Shown one piece after another: positions 1 to 8,200 of a DNA stretch of 27,435 nt. The number at the start of each line of letters is the position of its first letter. Positions within the stretch are counted from its first letter, which is position 1. The notes under the pieces were generated by a model. It saw nothing but the letters and a program-made list of their open reading frames with translations. It ran no database searches and was not told the DNA's origin. Source of the stretch: a virus; IMG/VR virus record IMGVR_UViG_3300035663_000084, positions 1-27,435 of that record; one strand, 5' to 3'. The position numbers were made by a program, and so were the translations under genes.

Positions 1-1
1 A

Positions 2-493
2 TATCAATTAGTTAATCCTATCATTGATAGTTGGCAACATGATACTTATGATTATTATCAAACTACAGGCATTATGGAAAACCGTATGTCTATACGTTAT
101 GAATATGTTAAGTATTATGATGGTGCATTAAGTGGTACAGCACCAAGTGAATTTGTCAAAGGTTTTGGTGAACCTGCTCATTATGATACTGAAAAGAGTC
201 CAATTACAAAAGCAGGTACTAGAAATTCTATTCTTGGTCAAGGTGGGTTAGTTGATACCGCATTTGGTATACAAAATGATTTAAGTAATGGTAACTTTAT
301 TGGTGCTGCTATTAAAGGTGTAACTGCTGCAAGAAACTTAAACAAAAAAGGTTTAGTTGCTGCAGCTAAAACTGAATTAGCACAAGGACTTACCCAAACT
401 ATTAACAATAGCGCATCTACTTTTAGATTCCCAACTTTTAGACCATCAAACAATCCTACTCAAGGAAACGTGCAGCCACCGCCTGGTGACTAA
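2..493 (+). CDS. T4-like tail/baseplate structural protein, 3' end (5' partial)
   Basis: The frame is open from base 2 through TAA at 491-493, so the gene begins before the window; the ATG at 74 is internal because the 24 preceding codons read as the same well-behaved protein (…NPIIDSWQHDTYDYYQ…). The visible 163 residues contain a motif IMENRMSIRYEYVKYYDG that resembles the final strands of tail-tube-type folds in T4-like phages, followed by a Gly/Ala-rich helical part and a Pro-rich tail ending QPPPGD. From memory of related aquatic T4-like phages, this C-terminal pattern belongs to a tail-tube or baseplate-associated virion protein close to gp4; I cannot decide between a gp19, gp48 or gp54 equivalent. 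Its place directly before two other morphogenesis genes supports a virion role. Confidence 0.55.
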   Translation, partial: YQLVNPIIDSWQHDTYDYYQTTGIMENRMSIRYEYVKYYDGALSGTAPSEFVKGFGEPAHYDTEKSPITKAGTRNSILGQGGLVDTAFGIQNDLSNGNFIGAAIKGVTAARNLNKKGLVAAAKTELAQGLTQTINNSASTFRFPTFRPSNNPTQGNVQPPPGD

Positions 494-504
494 ATAGGTA
501 TACT

Positions 505-867
505 ATGGCTATTACCGTTTTAGATAATAATAAAGATTCTACTACTAGAATCTACGATGCTTTTTATGACTTACAAATTGAACCACCTGCAGGTCAATAT
601 GAAGTGGTTAACGCTTTTTTTAACCAATATTGTAGCGATCAACGTACTTCAGAATCGTTTACAGTAAACTTATTCAGAATATCTTTACTAACTGCAACAG
701 ATATTTTTACTTTATTGAAGTCATTCGAAGGCGCAAGAGATAGTATGCAAATTACTTTAACAATGGCATATTATTTAAACAGTATCAATCCACATAAAGC
801 TGTTATGTATGGAGTTAATAACGTATTAGTTCCTGTTACATCAGTTCAACGTAATATAGTTCAATAA
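505..867 (+). CDS. conserved T4-like protein, probably virion/tail associated
   Basis: 120 residues, 11 nt after the upstream structural gene, with its stop overlapping the next ATG by one base (TAATG). The sequence is a compact mixed alpha/beta protein: an N-terminal segment AITVLDNNKDSTTRIYDAFY, a central helical part rich in aromatic residues, and a C-terminal NNVLVPVTSVQRNIV. There is no signal peptide, membrane segment or metal motif. I recognise the general pattern from T4-like phages of aquatic bacteria, where it neighbours head and tail completion genes, but no biochemical role is known to me. The tight coupling with gp4 argues for a late morphogenesis function. Not similar to T4 gp53, which is the neighbour of gp4 in T4 itself. 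Confidence 0.6.
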   Translation: MAITVLDNNKDSTTRIYDAFYDLQIEPPAGQYEVVNAFFNQYCSDQRTSESFTVNLFRISLLTATDIFTLLKSFEGARDSMQITLTMAYYLNSINPHKAVMYGVNNVLVPVTSVQRNIVQ

Positions 868-1298
868 TGGGTAAATGGGCACAAGGCATATATGAAGTTA
901 AAAATCCACAAAAATATGTAGGCAGCGGTAAGCCGAAATATAGAAGTGGATGGGAAATGTCATTCTTTATGTTTTGTGATAACAATCCTGCCATATTACA
1001 ATGGGCAAGCGAAGCCATTAAAATACCATACCGCAATCCATTAACAGGCAAGCAAACAATTTATATACCTGATATTTTTATGGTGTATCAAAACAAATTT
1101 GGACAAAAAATTGCTGAAGTTGTTGAGATAAAACCTTCTAAGCAAACTATGCTCACTGAGGCAAAATCAAGAAAAGACAAGTTAGCAGTAGCTTTAAATC
1201 ATGCTAAATGGCAAGCAGCTAATGCTTGGTGCAAAAGCCAAGGTATAAAATTTAGAGTAGTAACTGAGAAAGAATTGTTTCATAATTCATCTAAATAA
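867..1298 (+). CDS. 4: head completion protein gp4-like (PD-(D/E)XK nuclease fold)
   Basis: 143 residues, close to T4 gp4 (about 150). T4 gp4 acts at the end of head filling, before tails join, and is related to TnsA-type nucleases. Visible nuclease signature: RSGWE with Glu30, then YIPDIF with Pro68-Asp69, then EVVEIKP with Glu87 and Lys89, which is the spaced E…PD…ExK arrangement of this fold, so the active site looks intact. The start overlaps the upstream stop as TAATG, which implies translational coupling and fixes the ATG. The gene is followed by the small terminase, so head completion and packaging genes are adjacent. In T4 the equivalent gene is also clustered with baseplate and head-completion genes. 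Confidence 0.88.
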   Translation: MGKWAQGIYEVKNPQKYVGSGKPKYRSGWEMSFFMFCDNNPAILQWASEAIKIPYRNPLTGKQTIYIPDIFMVYQNKFGQKIAEVVEIKPSKQTMLTEAKSRKDKLAVALNHAKWQAANAWCKSQGIKFRVVTEKELFHNSSK

Positions 1299-1301
1299 AT
1301 A
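1294..1301 (+). promoter_or_regulatory. late-promoter-like octamer AATAAATA
   Basis: Overlaps the gp4 stop codon and ends 22 nt before the ATT proposed as the gp16 start, the same distance seen for the GATAAATA copies at 1840, 5202 and 21772. Resembles the T4 late promoter TATAAATA. AT-rich background makes chance occurrence possible. Confidence 0.4.
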
Positions 1302-1323
1302 TCTTAATTAATGGAGATATAAA

Positions 1324-1848
1324 ATTACTAAAAGCTTAATTGATTTGTTTGAGTTAGATTCACCTGAAAATGATGAATCAAAAGAAACAATAGAAGAAAA
1401 AGTTGAAACTCCAACTGAATTAATATCTACTGAAACATTAGAAAGTATTGAAAAGATAGAAGCAGCATTACCACAAGTACGTGGTTTAGATGCAAGTGAT
1501 AAAGAATTTGATGAAATTTCTGCTATGGCGGTGGAAAGTTTCCAAGATTTAAGTAACTTGGGTATGCAGGTAGACAGTAGGTTTAGTGCAGAAATATTTG
1601 CAGTTGCAAGTACAATGTTAGGACACGCTATTACAGCAAAGACTGCAAAAATCAATAAAAAATTGAAAATGATTGATCTACAATTAAAGAAAGCTGAGTT
1701 AGATCGAAAATTAAGTGTAACTGCTGCTAAAGAAGAAAATGTTCAGAAAAAAGATTTAGGTACAGGACATGTACTTGATCGTAATGAACTATTAAAAGAG
1801 CTTCTAAAACAAAACGCAGAGTCTAAAAAAGACAATAAAGATAAATAA
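1324..1848 (+). CDS. 16: small terminase subunit gp16-like, apparent ATT start
   Basis: Likely small terminase, which recognises phage DNA and stimulates the large terminase during packaging. The 174-residue reading has an acidic N-terminal third, a central segment (VDSRFSAEIFAVASTMLGHA followed by a Lys-rich helix) that matches the T4 gp16 core pattern 'EVFATLMGQM…K…LK', and a charged C-terminal tail; strong heptad character from the middle onward suggests a coiled coil. Start choice: no ATG exists near the 5' end. TTG at 1345 lacks a ribosome site, whereas ATT at 1324 has GGAG at 1313-1316 with 7 nt spacing and gives the N-terminus (I/M)TKSLIDLFELD, which looks like related proteins. An in-frame stop lies at 1309. 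A sequencing error turning ATG into ATT is the alternative. Confidence 0.75.
   Translation: MTKSLIDLFELDSPENDESKETIEEKVETPTELISTETLESIEKIEAALPQVRGLDASDKEFDEISAMAVESFQDLSNLGMQVDSRFSAEIFAVASTMLGHAITAKTAKINKKLKMIDLQLKKAELDRKLSVTAAKEENVQKKDLGTGHVLDRNELLKELLKQNAESKKDNKDK
1840..1847 (+). promoter_or_regulatory. late-promoter-like octamer GATAAATA
   Basis: One mismatch to the T4 late promoter TATAAATA; it ends 20 nt before the ATG of the 205-residue gene and overlaps the gp16 stop. The spacing equals that of the 21772 copy. Confidence 0.5.
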
Positions 1849-1867
1849 TTAAACAGGAATTTATTTT

Positions 1868-2485
1868 ATGAAAACTTTTCGCCAATATTTAGCTGAAAGT
1901 GTTCGCACTTATAATTACAAGATCAAAGTTGCAGGTGACTGTGACAAAAATTGGTTAGACATGTTTATGTATAACTTACAAAAATTTGATCCTGTTAAGA
2001 TGGGCGAACCTAAAAGCACACCGATTCAAAAGGATCCTTATGGTTTTCCTAATTTGAAAAATCAATCTGTTTGGATTATTGATGTTGAATTTAGATATCC
2101 ATGTACTGAACCAATGGTTAAGCAAGTTGCACGTTTGTTAAATTATGATGAAAACATGGTTCGTATGATTCAAGCAGGATACGATGATAGTGTGACACAT
2201 GAAGCTGAGCAATATGCTAATCAAATGGAGCATAGTCCTGTATTAGATCATACTGAATTAGAAGATGATGGAAAAGAAGCTAGTAAAGAGTATGGTGATC
2301 AATATATGTCACGTATTCGTGCTGCTGAACAAAAAGATAAAATAGAAATGCCATATGCAGGAGATAAAACAAAACCTGCGTTCGATCCATTTGATCAGAA
2401 AAAGTTTATGTCTACAATGGGTAATAAGAGTCCAATGACTCAAATTACAAGACCACCAAGACCTGAAACGGGTGCGAGAAAATAA
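1868..2485 (+). CDS. conserved T4-like protein of unknown function, possible prohead-associated
   Basis: 205 residues. The N-terminus MKTFRQYLAES is followed by a folded region (residues about 15-110: KIKVAGDCDKNWLDMF…, KSTPIQKDPYGFPNL, VEFRYPCTEPMVKQVARLL) and then a hydrophilic acidic and Gln-rich tail. I recognise the core from T4-like phages of cyanobacteria and other aquatic hosts, where it is annotated only as hypothetical. The start is clear: AGGA at 1855-1858 before ATG, with an octamer GATAAATA 20 nt upstream. The motif LAE|S near residue 10 fits the (L/I)xE pattern cut by the T4 prohead protease gp21, so it may be a core or internal head protein. That is inference from a short motif only. 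It lies between the packaging gene and another acidic protein. Confidence 0.55.
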   Translation: MKTFRQYLAESVRTYNYKIKVAGDCDKNWLDMFMYNLQKFDPVKMGEPKSTPIQKDPYGFPNLKNQSVWIIDVEFRYPCTEPMVKQVARLLNYDENMVRMIQAGYDDSVTHEAEQYANQMEHSPVLDHTELEDDGKEASKEYGDQYMSRIRAAEQKDKIEMPYAGDKTKPAFDPFDQKKFMSTMGNKSPMTQITRPPRPETGARK

Positions 2486-2496
2486 GGAATAGTATT

Positions 2497-5133
2497 ATGG
2501 ATTTAAGAACAATTATTGCTCAACTAGGACAGTTGGATGAAGATCGCAAAGTTGCGGGTAAAGCCTATGGTGGTTCTGCACAAAAAGATGATGATAAAGA
2601 AGAAAATCATAAGCGTGGTGCACCTGAAAAGAAAGATATGGACACAACAGGTGGTGCAGATTTACAAGATTTTATTGGTAAAAAACCAAAGTCTAAAGAA
2701 GTTGGTAAAACAAGTGTAACTCATAAGCTTAAAGAATTTATTGAGCAAGTAGAATCTAGTAAAAAACAGTTAGATGAAGTTGCTTTAGACCAAAGTCAAG
2801 TAGCAGTGCCATCAATTGGTGCAACACAACCATCAGCAACATCACGTCCTGCAGGTAATGCACAAGTAGGTATGAAAGTTATAGATTTTAAGGATCCCAA
2901 TGATCCACTTAAACATGCACTAGACCAAGCAGTAAAGAATAAAGAAGTTACTGCATTAGGTGAAGAAAACTTAGAAGAAGTCGCCCCTCCAGGCATGGAA
3001 GATTGGATTAAAGGTCGTAAAGAAGCATTTAAGAAACAATATGGTGATCGTTGGGAAGGTGTTCTTTATGCCACTGCATGGGATGAATATAATAAAAAAC
3101 ATAAGAAAGATGAAAGTATGTATGAAAGTGCTGAGTCTGACAAACAACCTATTATGGAAAGTGTACTAGAAGAAATTTTAGAGGCATTTCCACATGAGCA
3201 CAAAATGTGTCAAGAAGGTTGGTCAATGGATGAAGGATTATATGAGGCATTGTGCGATCATTATTATAAAGAAGGTCGTATCCCACGTAAAATTTGGCAT
3301 GGTCCATTAGAAGAACTTCGTAAGCATGTTGAAGGTTGCTATATGGAAGATACAGGTGTTATGCATGAAGCAAAGAAAGAATATGATTTTCCACCATCAA
3401 TGCGTAAACCTGCAACATTAGCCACAGTTGGTGTAAAACCTACTGTAGATTTAGTGCCACAACAGCAAGCAAATCGTGAATTAAATAAACAATTAGATAT
3501 GGAACCAAGCATGAAAAAATCAGCATTTGAAACAAGTCAACGTGAATTTGCCTTTGAAAGTTGGGATTCACAATTACAATCTTTATTACAAGAAGGTTTA
3601 ACTGTTACAACTTCTACAGGTGGTCCAATGGGACAAGAAGATAGCGTTAGTGTTAGTGCATCAGGTGAAGATGCTAAATCTATGATGGAATTATTACGCA
3701 ATGCAGGTATTGGTCATGGTGGTGCAGAAGCTTCACATGATATGGGTCCTGAAGTAACTGATCAAGATGAAGTATTAGGTCAATTAGGTGGACAAGAGCA
3801 TGACGATAGTGGTGATACTGATTTATCATTCTTAAAGAAAATGATTGGTACACCTGTTGAGGCAGATTGTGGATGTGAAGAAGGTCAAACACAGACAGCA
3901 AGTCCTGGGGATTCGCACATGAGTCCAATGGCTAATAAAATGGATGAAGCTGAAGTGGAAGAAGGTAATCTTTTCACAAAAGGTTTAGAAGATGACGATG
4001 TAAAAATTGGGCAAAAGATTCCTGGCACTGATGCGATTAAGACTAAAGATATAGGTGAATCAGATGATTTAGGTCCTGTAAAAGATACAGGTGGTAAGTG
4101 CAACATGGTTCATAAAACATCAGGTAAAGAAATTGTAGTACGAGATGAGCCTGATGTAATTAAAAAATATGAAGCAATGGGTTATAAAAAACAAGTTGAA
4201 GAAGCTGATGATGACGATGATACAGAAACAAGTAAATCATCAACAGGTGGTCGTATTGAGCGCAAAGATGGCGTAACAAAACATCATGCAGGTAAGCATT
4301 ATGGTGGGTCTGAAGATAAAGATGACGATGATGAAAAAGTTGATGAATCATATGATTCACAAGATCCAACGGACGTTGCAGGTATTGATGACGAGCGTTC
4401 AGAGGCAATTCGTGATGCAGGTTTAGCAGCATCATATGTACCCGAAGAAGCATTAGATCAACCTGCAACATTTGAAGAAAAGTCTTGCATGGAATGTGGT
4501 TCACCTATGGAAGAATCAGCACATGAGTGCAATGAATGTGGTTACACTGAGTCTATGTATGAAGATGAAGTTGAAGAAAGTGCGCTACAAGCATATCTTG
4601 GTAAAAAGAAGTATGGTGAAGAAGGTATGAAAGCACTTCAACAGGCAGGTCGTGAAGGAGCAGGAAAAGAAGAAATGGCAAAGATTCGTGCTCAACATGA
4701 TAAGTTAGACGAAGAAGGTTATACTTTTGAAGGATTGTTCAAGAAATTAGCAATGATTGCTGAAGAATCTACTGCTGAAAAAGATGAACATGCAGAAAAG
4801 GCAGGAAAAAAAGTAACTAAAGATATCGAGTATGATGAAGGTCATAAAGGTAAAGATGATGCCAAAGCTGAAAAAGCAGGTAAAAAAGTTACCAAAGATA
4901 TCGAATACGATGATAAAAAAGACAAGGAAAAAGTTGATGAATGGGCAAATTCACCACAGAACAAGTTAAGTGATGAAGAATTCCAAACAGAAATGAACTA
5001 TATGTTACAAGCTTTAAGTGGTGGATTAAATGGTCCTAAAGTTGATAACACTACACTTCCTAAAACACAAGTACGTCCTGTAGCAGAAAGTGAAAGTCTT
5101 GATGGATGGTTAAGATTAGCAGGAATTAAGTAA
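2497..5133 (+). CDS. large acidic low-complexity protein with a zinc-ribbon-like motif, function unknown
   Basis: 878 residues, very rich in Glu, Asp and Lys, mostly predicted disordered. Visible elements: a segment near 370-415 ending SGEDAKSMMELLRNAGIG; a Cys pair CGC near 458; a zinc-ribbon-like motif with Cys664, Cys667, Cys678 and Cys681 (CMECG…CNECG); two copies of AEKAGKKVTKDIEYD starting at residues 766 and 791; repeated short acidic motifs such as ESMYE; and a C-terminus LDGWLRLAGIK. Several (L/I)xE|[AGS] sites occur, for example LLQE|G, which would suit processing by a gp21-type prohead protease. I recognise the 'ELLxxAGI' style from acidic proteins of aquatic T4-like phages, but no function is established. 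Its neighbours are packaging and head genes, so an internal-head or scaffold-like role is my best guess. A strong terminator follows. Confidence 0.6.
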   Translation: MDLRTIIAQLGQLDEDRKVAGKAYGGSAQKDDDKEENHKRGAPEKKDMDTTGGADLQDFIGKKPKSKEVGKTSVTHKLKEFIEQVESSKKQLDEVALDQSQVAVPSIGATQPSATSRPAGNAQVGMKVIDFKDPNDPLKHALDQAVKNKEVTALGEENLEEVAPPGMEDWIKGRKEAFKKQYGDRWEGVLYATAWDEYNKKHKKDESMYESAESDKQPIMESVLEEILEAFPHEHKMCQEGWSMDEGLYEALCDHYYKEGRIPRKIWHGPLEELRKHVEGCYMEDTGVMHEAKKEYDFPPSMRKPATLATVGVKPTVDLVPQQQANRELNKQLDMEPSMKKSAFETSQREFAFESWDSQLQSLLQEGLTVTTSTGGPMGQEDSVSVSASGEDAKSMMELLRNAGIGHGGAEASHDMGPEVTDQDEVLGQLGGQEHDDSGDTDLSFLKKMIGTPVEADCGCEEGQTQTASPGDSHMSPMANKMDEAEVEEGNLFTKGLEDDDVKIGQKIPGTDAIKTKDIGESDDLGPVKDTGGKCNMVHKTSGKEIVVRDEPDVIKKYEAMGYKKQVEEADDDDDTETSKSSTGGRIERKDGVTKHHAGKHYGGSEDKDDDDEKVDESYDSQDPTDVAGIDDERSEAIRDAGLAASYVPEEALDQPATFEEKSCMECGSPMEESAHECNECGYTESMYEDEVEESALQAYLGKKKYGEEGMKALQQAGREGAGKEEMAKIRAQHDKLDEEGYTFEGLFKKLAMIAEESTAEKDEHAEKAGKKVTKDIEYDEGHKGKDDAKAEKAGKKVTKDIEYDDKKDKEKVDEWANSPQNKLSDEEFQTEMNYMLQALSGGLNGPKVDNTTLPKTQVRPVAESESLDGWLRLAGIK
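4792..4911 (+). repeat. two-copy 15-codon repeat inside the acidic protein
   Basis: The peptide AEKAGKKVTKDIEYD is encoded at 4792-4836 and again at 4867-4911, 75 nt apart, with synonymous differences between copies (for example AAAGTAACT versus AAAGTTACC). Conservation of the peptide while the codons drift suggests that the repeat is maintained at protein level. Confidence 0.85.
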
Positions 5134-5159
5134 ACAGCCTGAATAAGACTGTGGTTCAC

Positions 5160-5188
5160 AATCCCAACAAATCGTTGGGATTTTTTTT
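5160..5188 (+). terminator. Rho-independent terminator
   Basis: Perfect 9-bp stem, AATCCCAAC at 5160-5168 and GTTGGGATT at 5174-5182, around a 5-nt loop, with T continuing through 5188. It follows the acidic-protein stop by 26 nt and separates the head block from the tail-fibre block. Confidence 0.92.
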
Positions 5189-5201
5189 ATGTATTCTTTT
5201 A

Positions 5202-5209
5202 GATAAATA
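5202..5209 (+). promoter_or_regulatory. late-promoter-like octamer before tail fibre gene
   Basis: GATAAATA within AGATAAATAC, directly after the terminator and 24 nt before the fibre ATG. The same ten bases recur at 21771-21780 in the other true intergenic region. This is the best-supported late promoter here because it must restart transcription after a terminator. Confidence 0.7.
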
Positions 5210-5233
5210 CAATACTAATGGAATTCTATCGAA

Positions 5234-8200
5234 ATGGCTCAACGAAATATTGACTATGGTGCATATCCTGATGATGGTAATGCTAACAGTATACGTGATG
5301 CATTCATTGCAACTCAAGATAATTTTACCGAACTTTTTAACCAACCACAAGCGGGTGTTTCTCAAATTGTTGGTGGCGCAGGTATTACACTTTATAACGC
5401 AAGTGGTGTTGCACAAGCACAACTAGCAGGTAATGTCAATGTTAGTGCAAATATTTATAAAATTACTTTCCAAGCAGGTGATCCTGCAAATCCTGCAAGT
5501 TTAGGTGCACAATTTCTTACATTCAATGGTAATACAACTGCAACCATCGAATCCACCAACCCAGGCACCATCCCCGATGTTATCCTCGATATTAGTCCAA
5601 ACTTTTTAGCGAATTTCCAAGTTGCTAACTTGTATGTTAGCAATAAAGCATTAATTGGTAATGATTCTATAATTTATTCCAATTTATTTCCACCATTAAC
5701 CGTAACAGGTGGTAACACAGGTAATAATATACCAACAGGTAACATTGTTGTTGACCATGTTAAAGCTACTCCATTAGGTCGTTTTATTGGTAACGTATCA
5801 CTACAAGATACACCATACACTAACGTTGGTGGTGTAATTTATAATGATTTAAGTCCTGTACCATTCTTAGCATCACAGGGTATACAAGTTTTAACAAGTG
5901 ATCCTGATTTTTATCGTTACGATTCTGCTAACTTTAATCTATTAGTTCCTAACGTCACTACAAATAACATTACAGTATTAGGTAATATTAATGGTAATTT
6001 TACAGGTAATATTTCAGGTAATGTTTCTGTTACAGGTCTTGATCGAGGTTTAGTTGTAAAAAGTGGCAGTGGCTTAACAACAACATCAACAACTGCAAAT
6101 AGTATTAACACTACATTCGCCAATGCTGCGCTTACAGGCGATACAATCATAACTGTAACAAGTATCACAGGAATTACAGCGGGTCAAGTTGTAACAAGTA
6201 GTGTTTCAGGTTTACTAGATTCAGACGTAACAGTTGTAGATCGTTGGACAGGTAATAACAATGTACAACTAAGCTCAGCATTACTAACCAATGCTAATAT
6301 TGGTGATCCATTAACATTTACTACACTAACAGGTTTTGTTCGTTACACTACCGCAGGTGTGTTACAAACAATTAGTACACCTATTGCAGCTATTGGTTCT
6401 AATCTAACCATATCAGCAGGTGGTGGTATAACACTTTCTAATACTGCAAGTAATTTACTTGTATTAAGTAATAATTCTACATTTGGTATGGGAACAGGTA
6501 GTTTGCGTGTTCAAGGTGGTGCAGCAATAACCCAAGCACTAAATGTTGGAGCAAATATTAATGCAAATTCTCTTAATATTGGTAATGATACACCTATTGG
6601 TAATTTAGGTGTATTCACTGTATCAAGTACAGGTATTGTACAAACTGAAAACAATAGTGCAGTTGACTATAACAACCCATTAAACTCAGGTGCGTTACAA
6701 GTTGCAGGTGGTGCGTCATTTGCCAATAACATTTATGTAGGATCACCAACTAATTCATCAAATTTAGCTACAGGCGCAATGCGGGTAGTAGGTGGTATGT
6801 CAGTTGGAAACAGTTTAAATGTTGGTAATAATATCAGTGGCTACACATTAGAAATTGGCGTAAACGCACCAAACGGATCTAGTGGTAATTTTGGTGTTAC
6901 ACAATCAGGTGTGGTCAGCGTGTTTGCTGTAAACAGTGGTAACTATACTGACGCAAATTATAGTATTACAACAAGTGGTGGTATTCAAGCTAATAAAGAT
7001 GTTTTTGTTAAAGGCACCACAGTAAGTACTGATACACAAACAGGTGCGTTAGTAGTTGTTGGTGGAGTAGGTATTGGTGGTAATTTAAATGTTGCAGGTG
7101 ATGTAAATCTTTCATCAACAACAAATTCTGTAACTATTGGTAGTACTATTGATAGCTCAAATAGTTCAAACGGTGCGTTCACTGTGGCAGGTGGTGTTGG
7201 TATTGCTAAACGATTGCACGTTGGTACAAGTGTGGCAACAGATGCGCTATATATTGGTAACAACGCAGGTAATAGTGGTTATGCTAGTGGCATACTAACA
7301 ATTGATACAAGTGGTAACATTTTAACGACAAGTAGTAGTGTTGCGATATTACCTAATAATGCATCTAACCTAGGTATTGGTCTAGAAGCTAATGTCATTC
7401 GTTTTGGTGGTGTTAATAGTACTACCATTTTAGTAAGTCCAACATTAGTATCTCCTGCAGGACAAACACAGCAATTTTTATTTGAAACTGTTACTGAAGT
7501 AATGAACTTTGCGGGTACTGCTACCACACTCAACATGGGTGCTAATAGTGGCAATGCTATTTTACGTAATCCAACATTGGTTGGTACACAAGCAACACAA
7601 AATGTATATAACAGTAATGCAACTACCGTAAATGCATTTGGTGCAGCTACTACATTAAACATTGGGCAAAATAGTGGCACTGCTACATTACGCAATCCTA
7701 CTTTAGTTGGTGTTGAAGCAACACAAAATGTTTATAACACAATAGCTAGCACAGTAAATGCATTTGGCGATGCAACAGGATTGAATATCGGTGCAAATAG
7801 TGGAACAGCTACCTTACGTAACCCAACATTGGTTGGTACAGAATCAACACAGAATGTTTATAACACCACTGCAACTACTGTAAACGCATTTGGTGCAGCA
7901 ACTGCAATGAATATTGGTGCAACTAATAGCACGTTAACATTGCGTAGTAATACAGTGGTTGGTGAAACAGGACAAATTAATCAAAACTTATTCAATACAA
8001 TTGCTACAACAGTCAATGCATTTGGACAAGCTTCAACCATTAATTTAGCAAACTCTGCTGACACAACGATTAACATTGGTAATGGTGGTGCAACAGGTGT
8101 AGTTAAAATATTTGGTACACAAAACGCAACCAATAATAACTATACAAGTGGTGCACTACAAGTTTCAGGTGGCGTAGGTATTGCTAAAGATGTTTATATT

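Noticed and set aside
2797-2996. Minus-strand frames inside the acidic protein (2796-2996, 3680-3928, 4160-4504)
   Set aside because: They are shadows of the GAA/GAT-rich coding strand, giving His/Leu-rich nonsense with no ribosome site.
5151-5426. Plus-strand frame of 91 codons starting inside the terminator
   Set aside because: It overlaps the terminator hairpin and the well-supported fibre N-terminus in another frame, and the translation is not protein-like.
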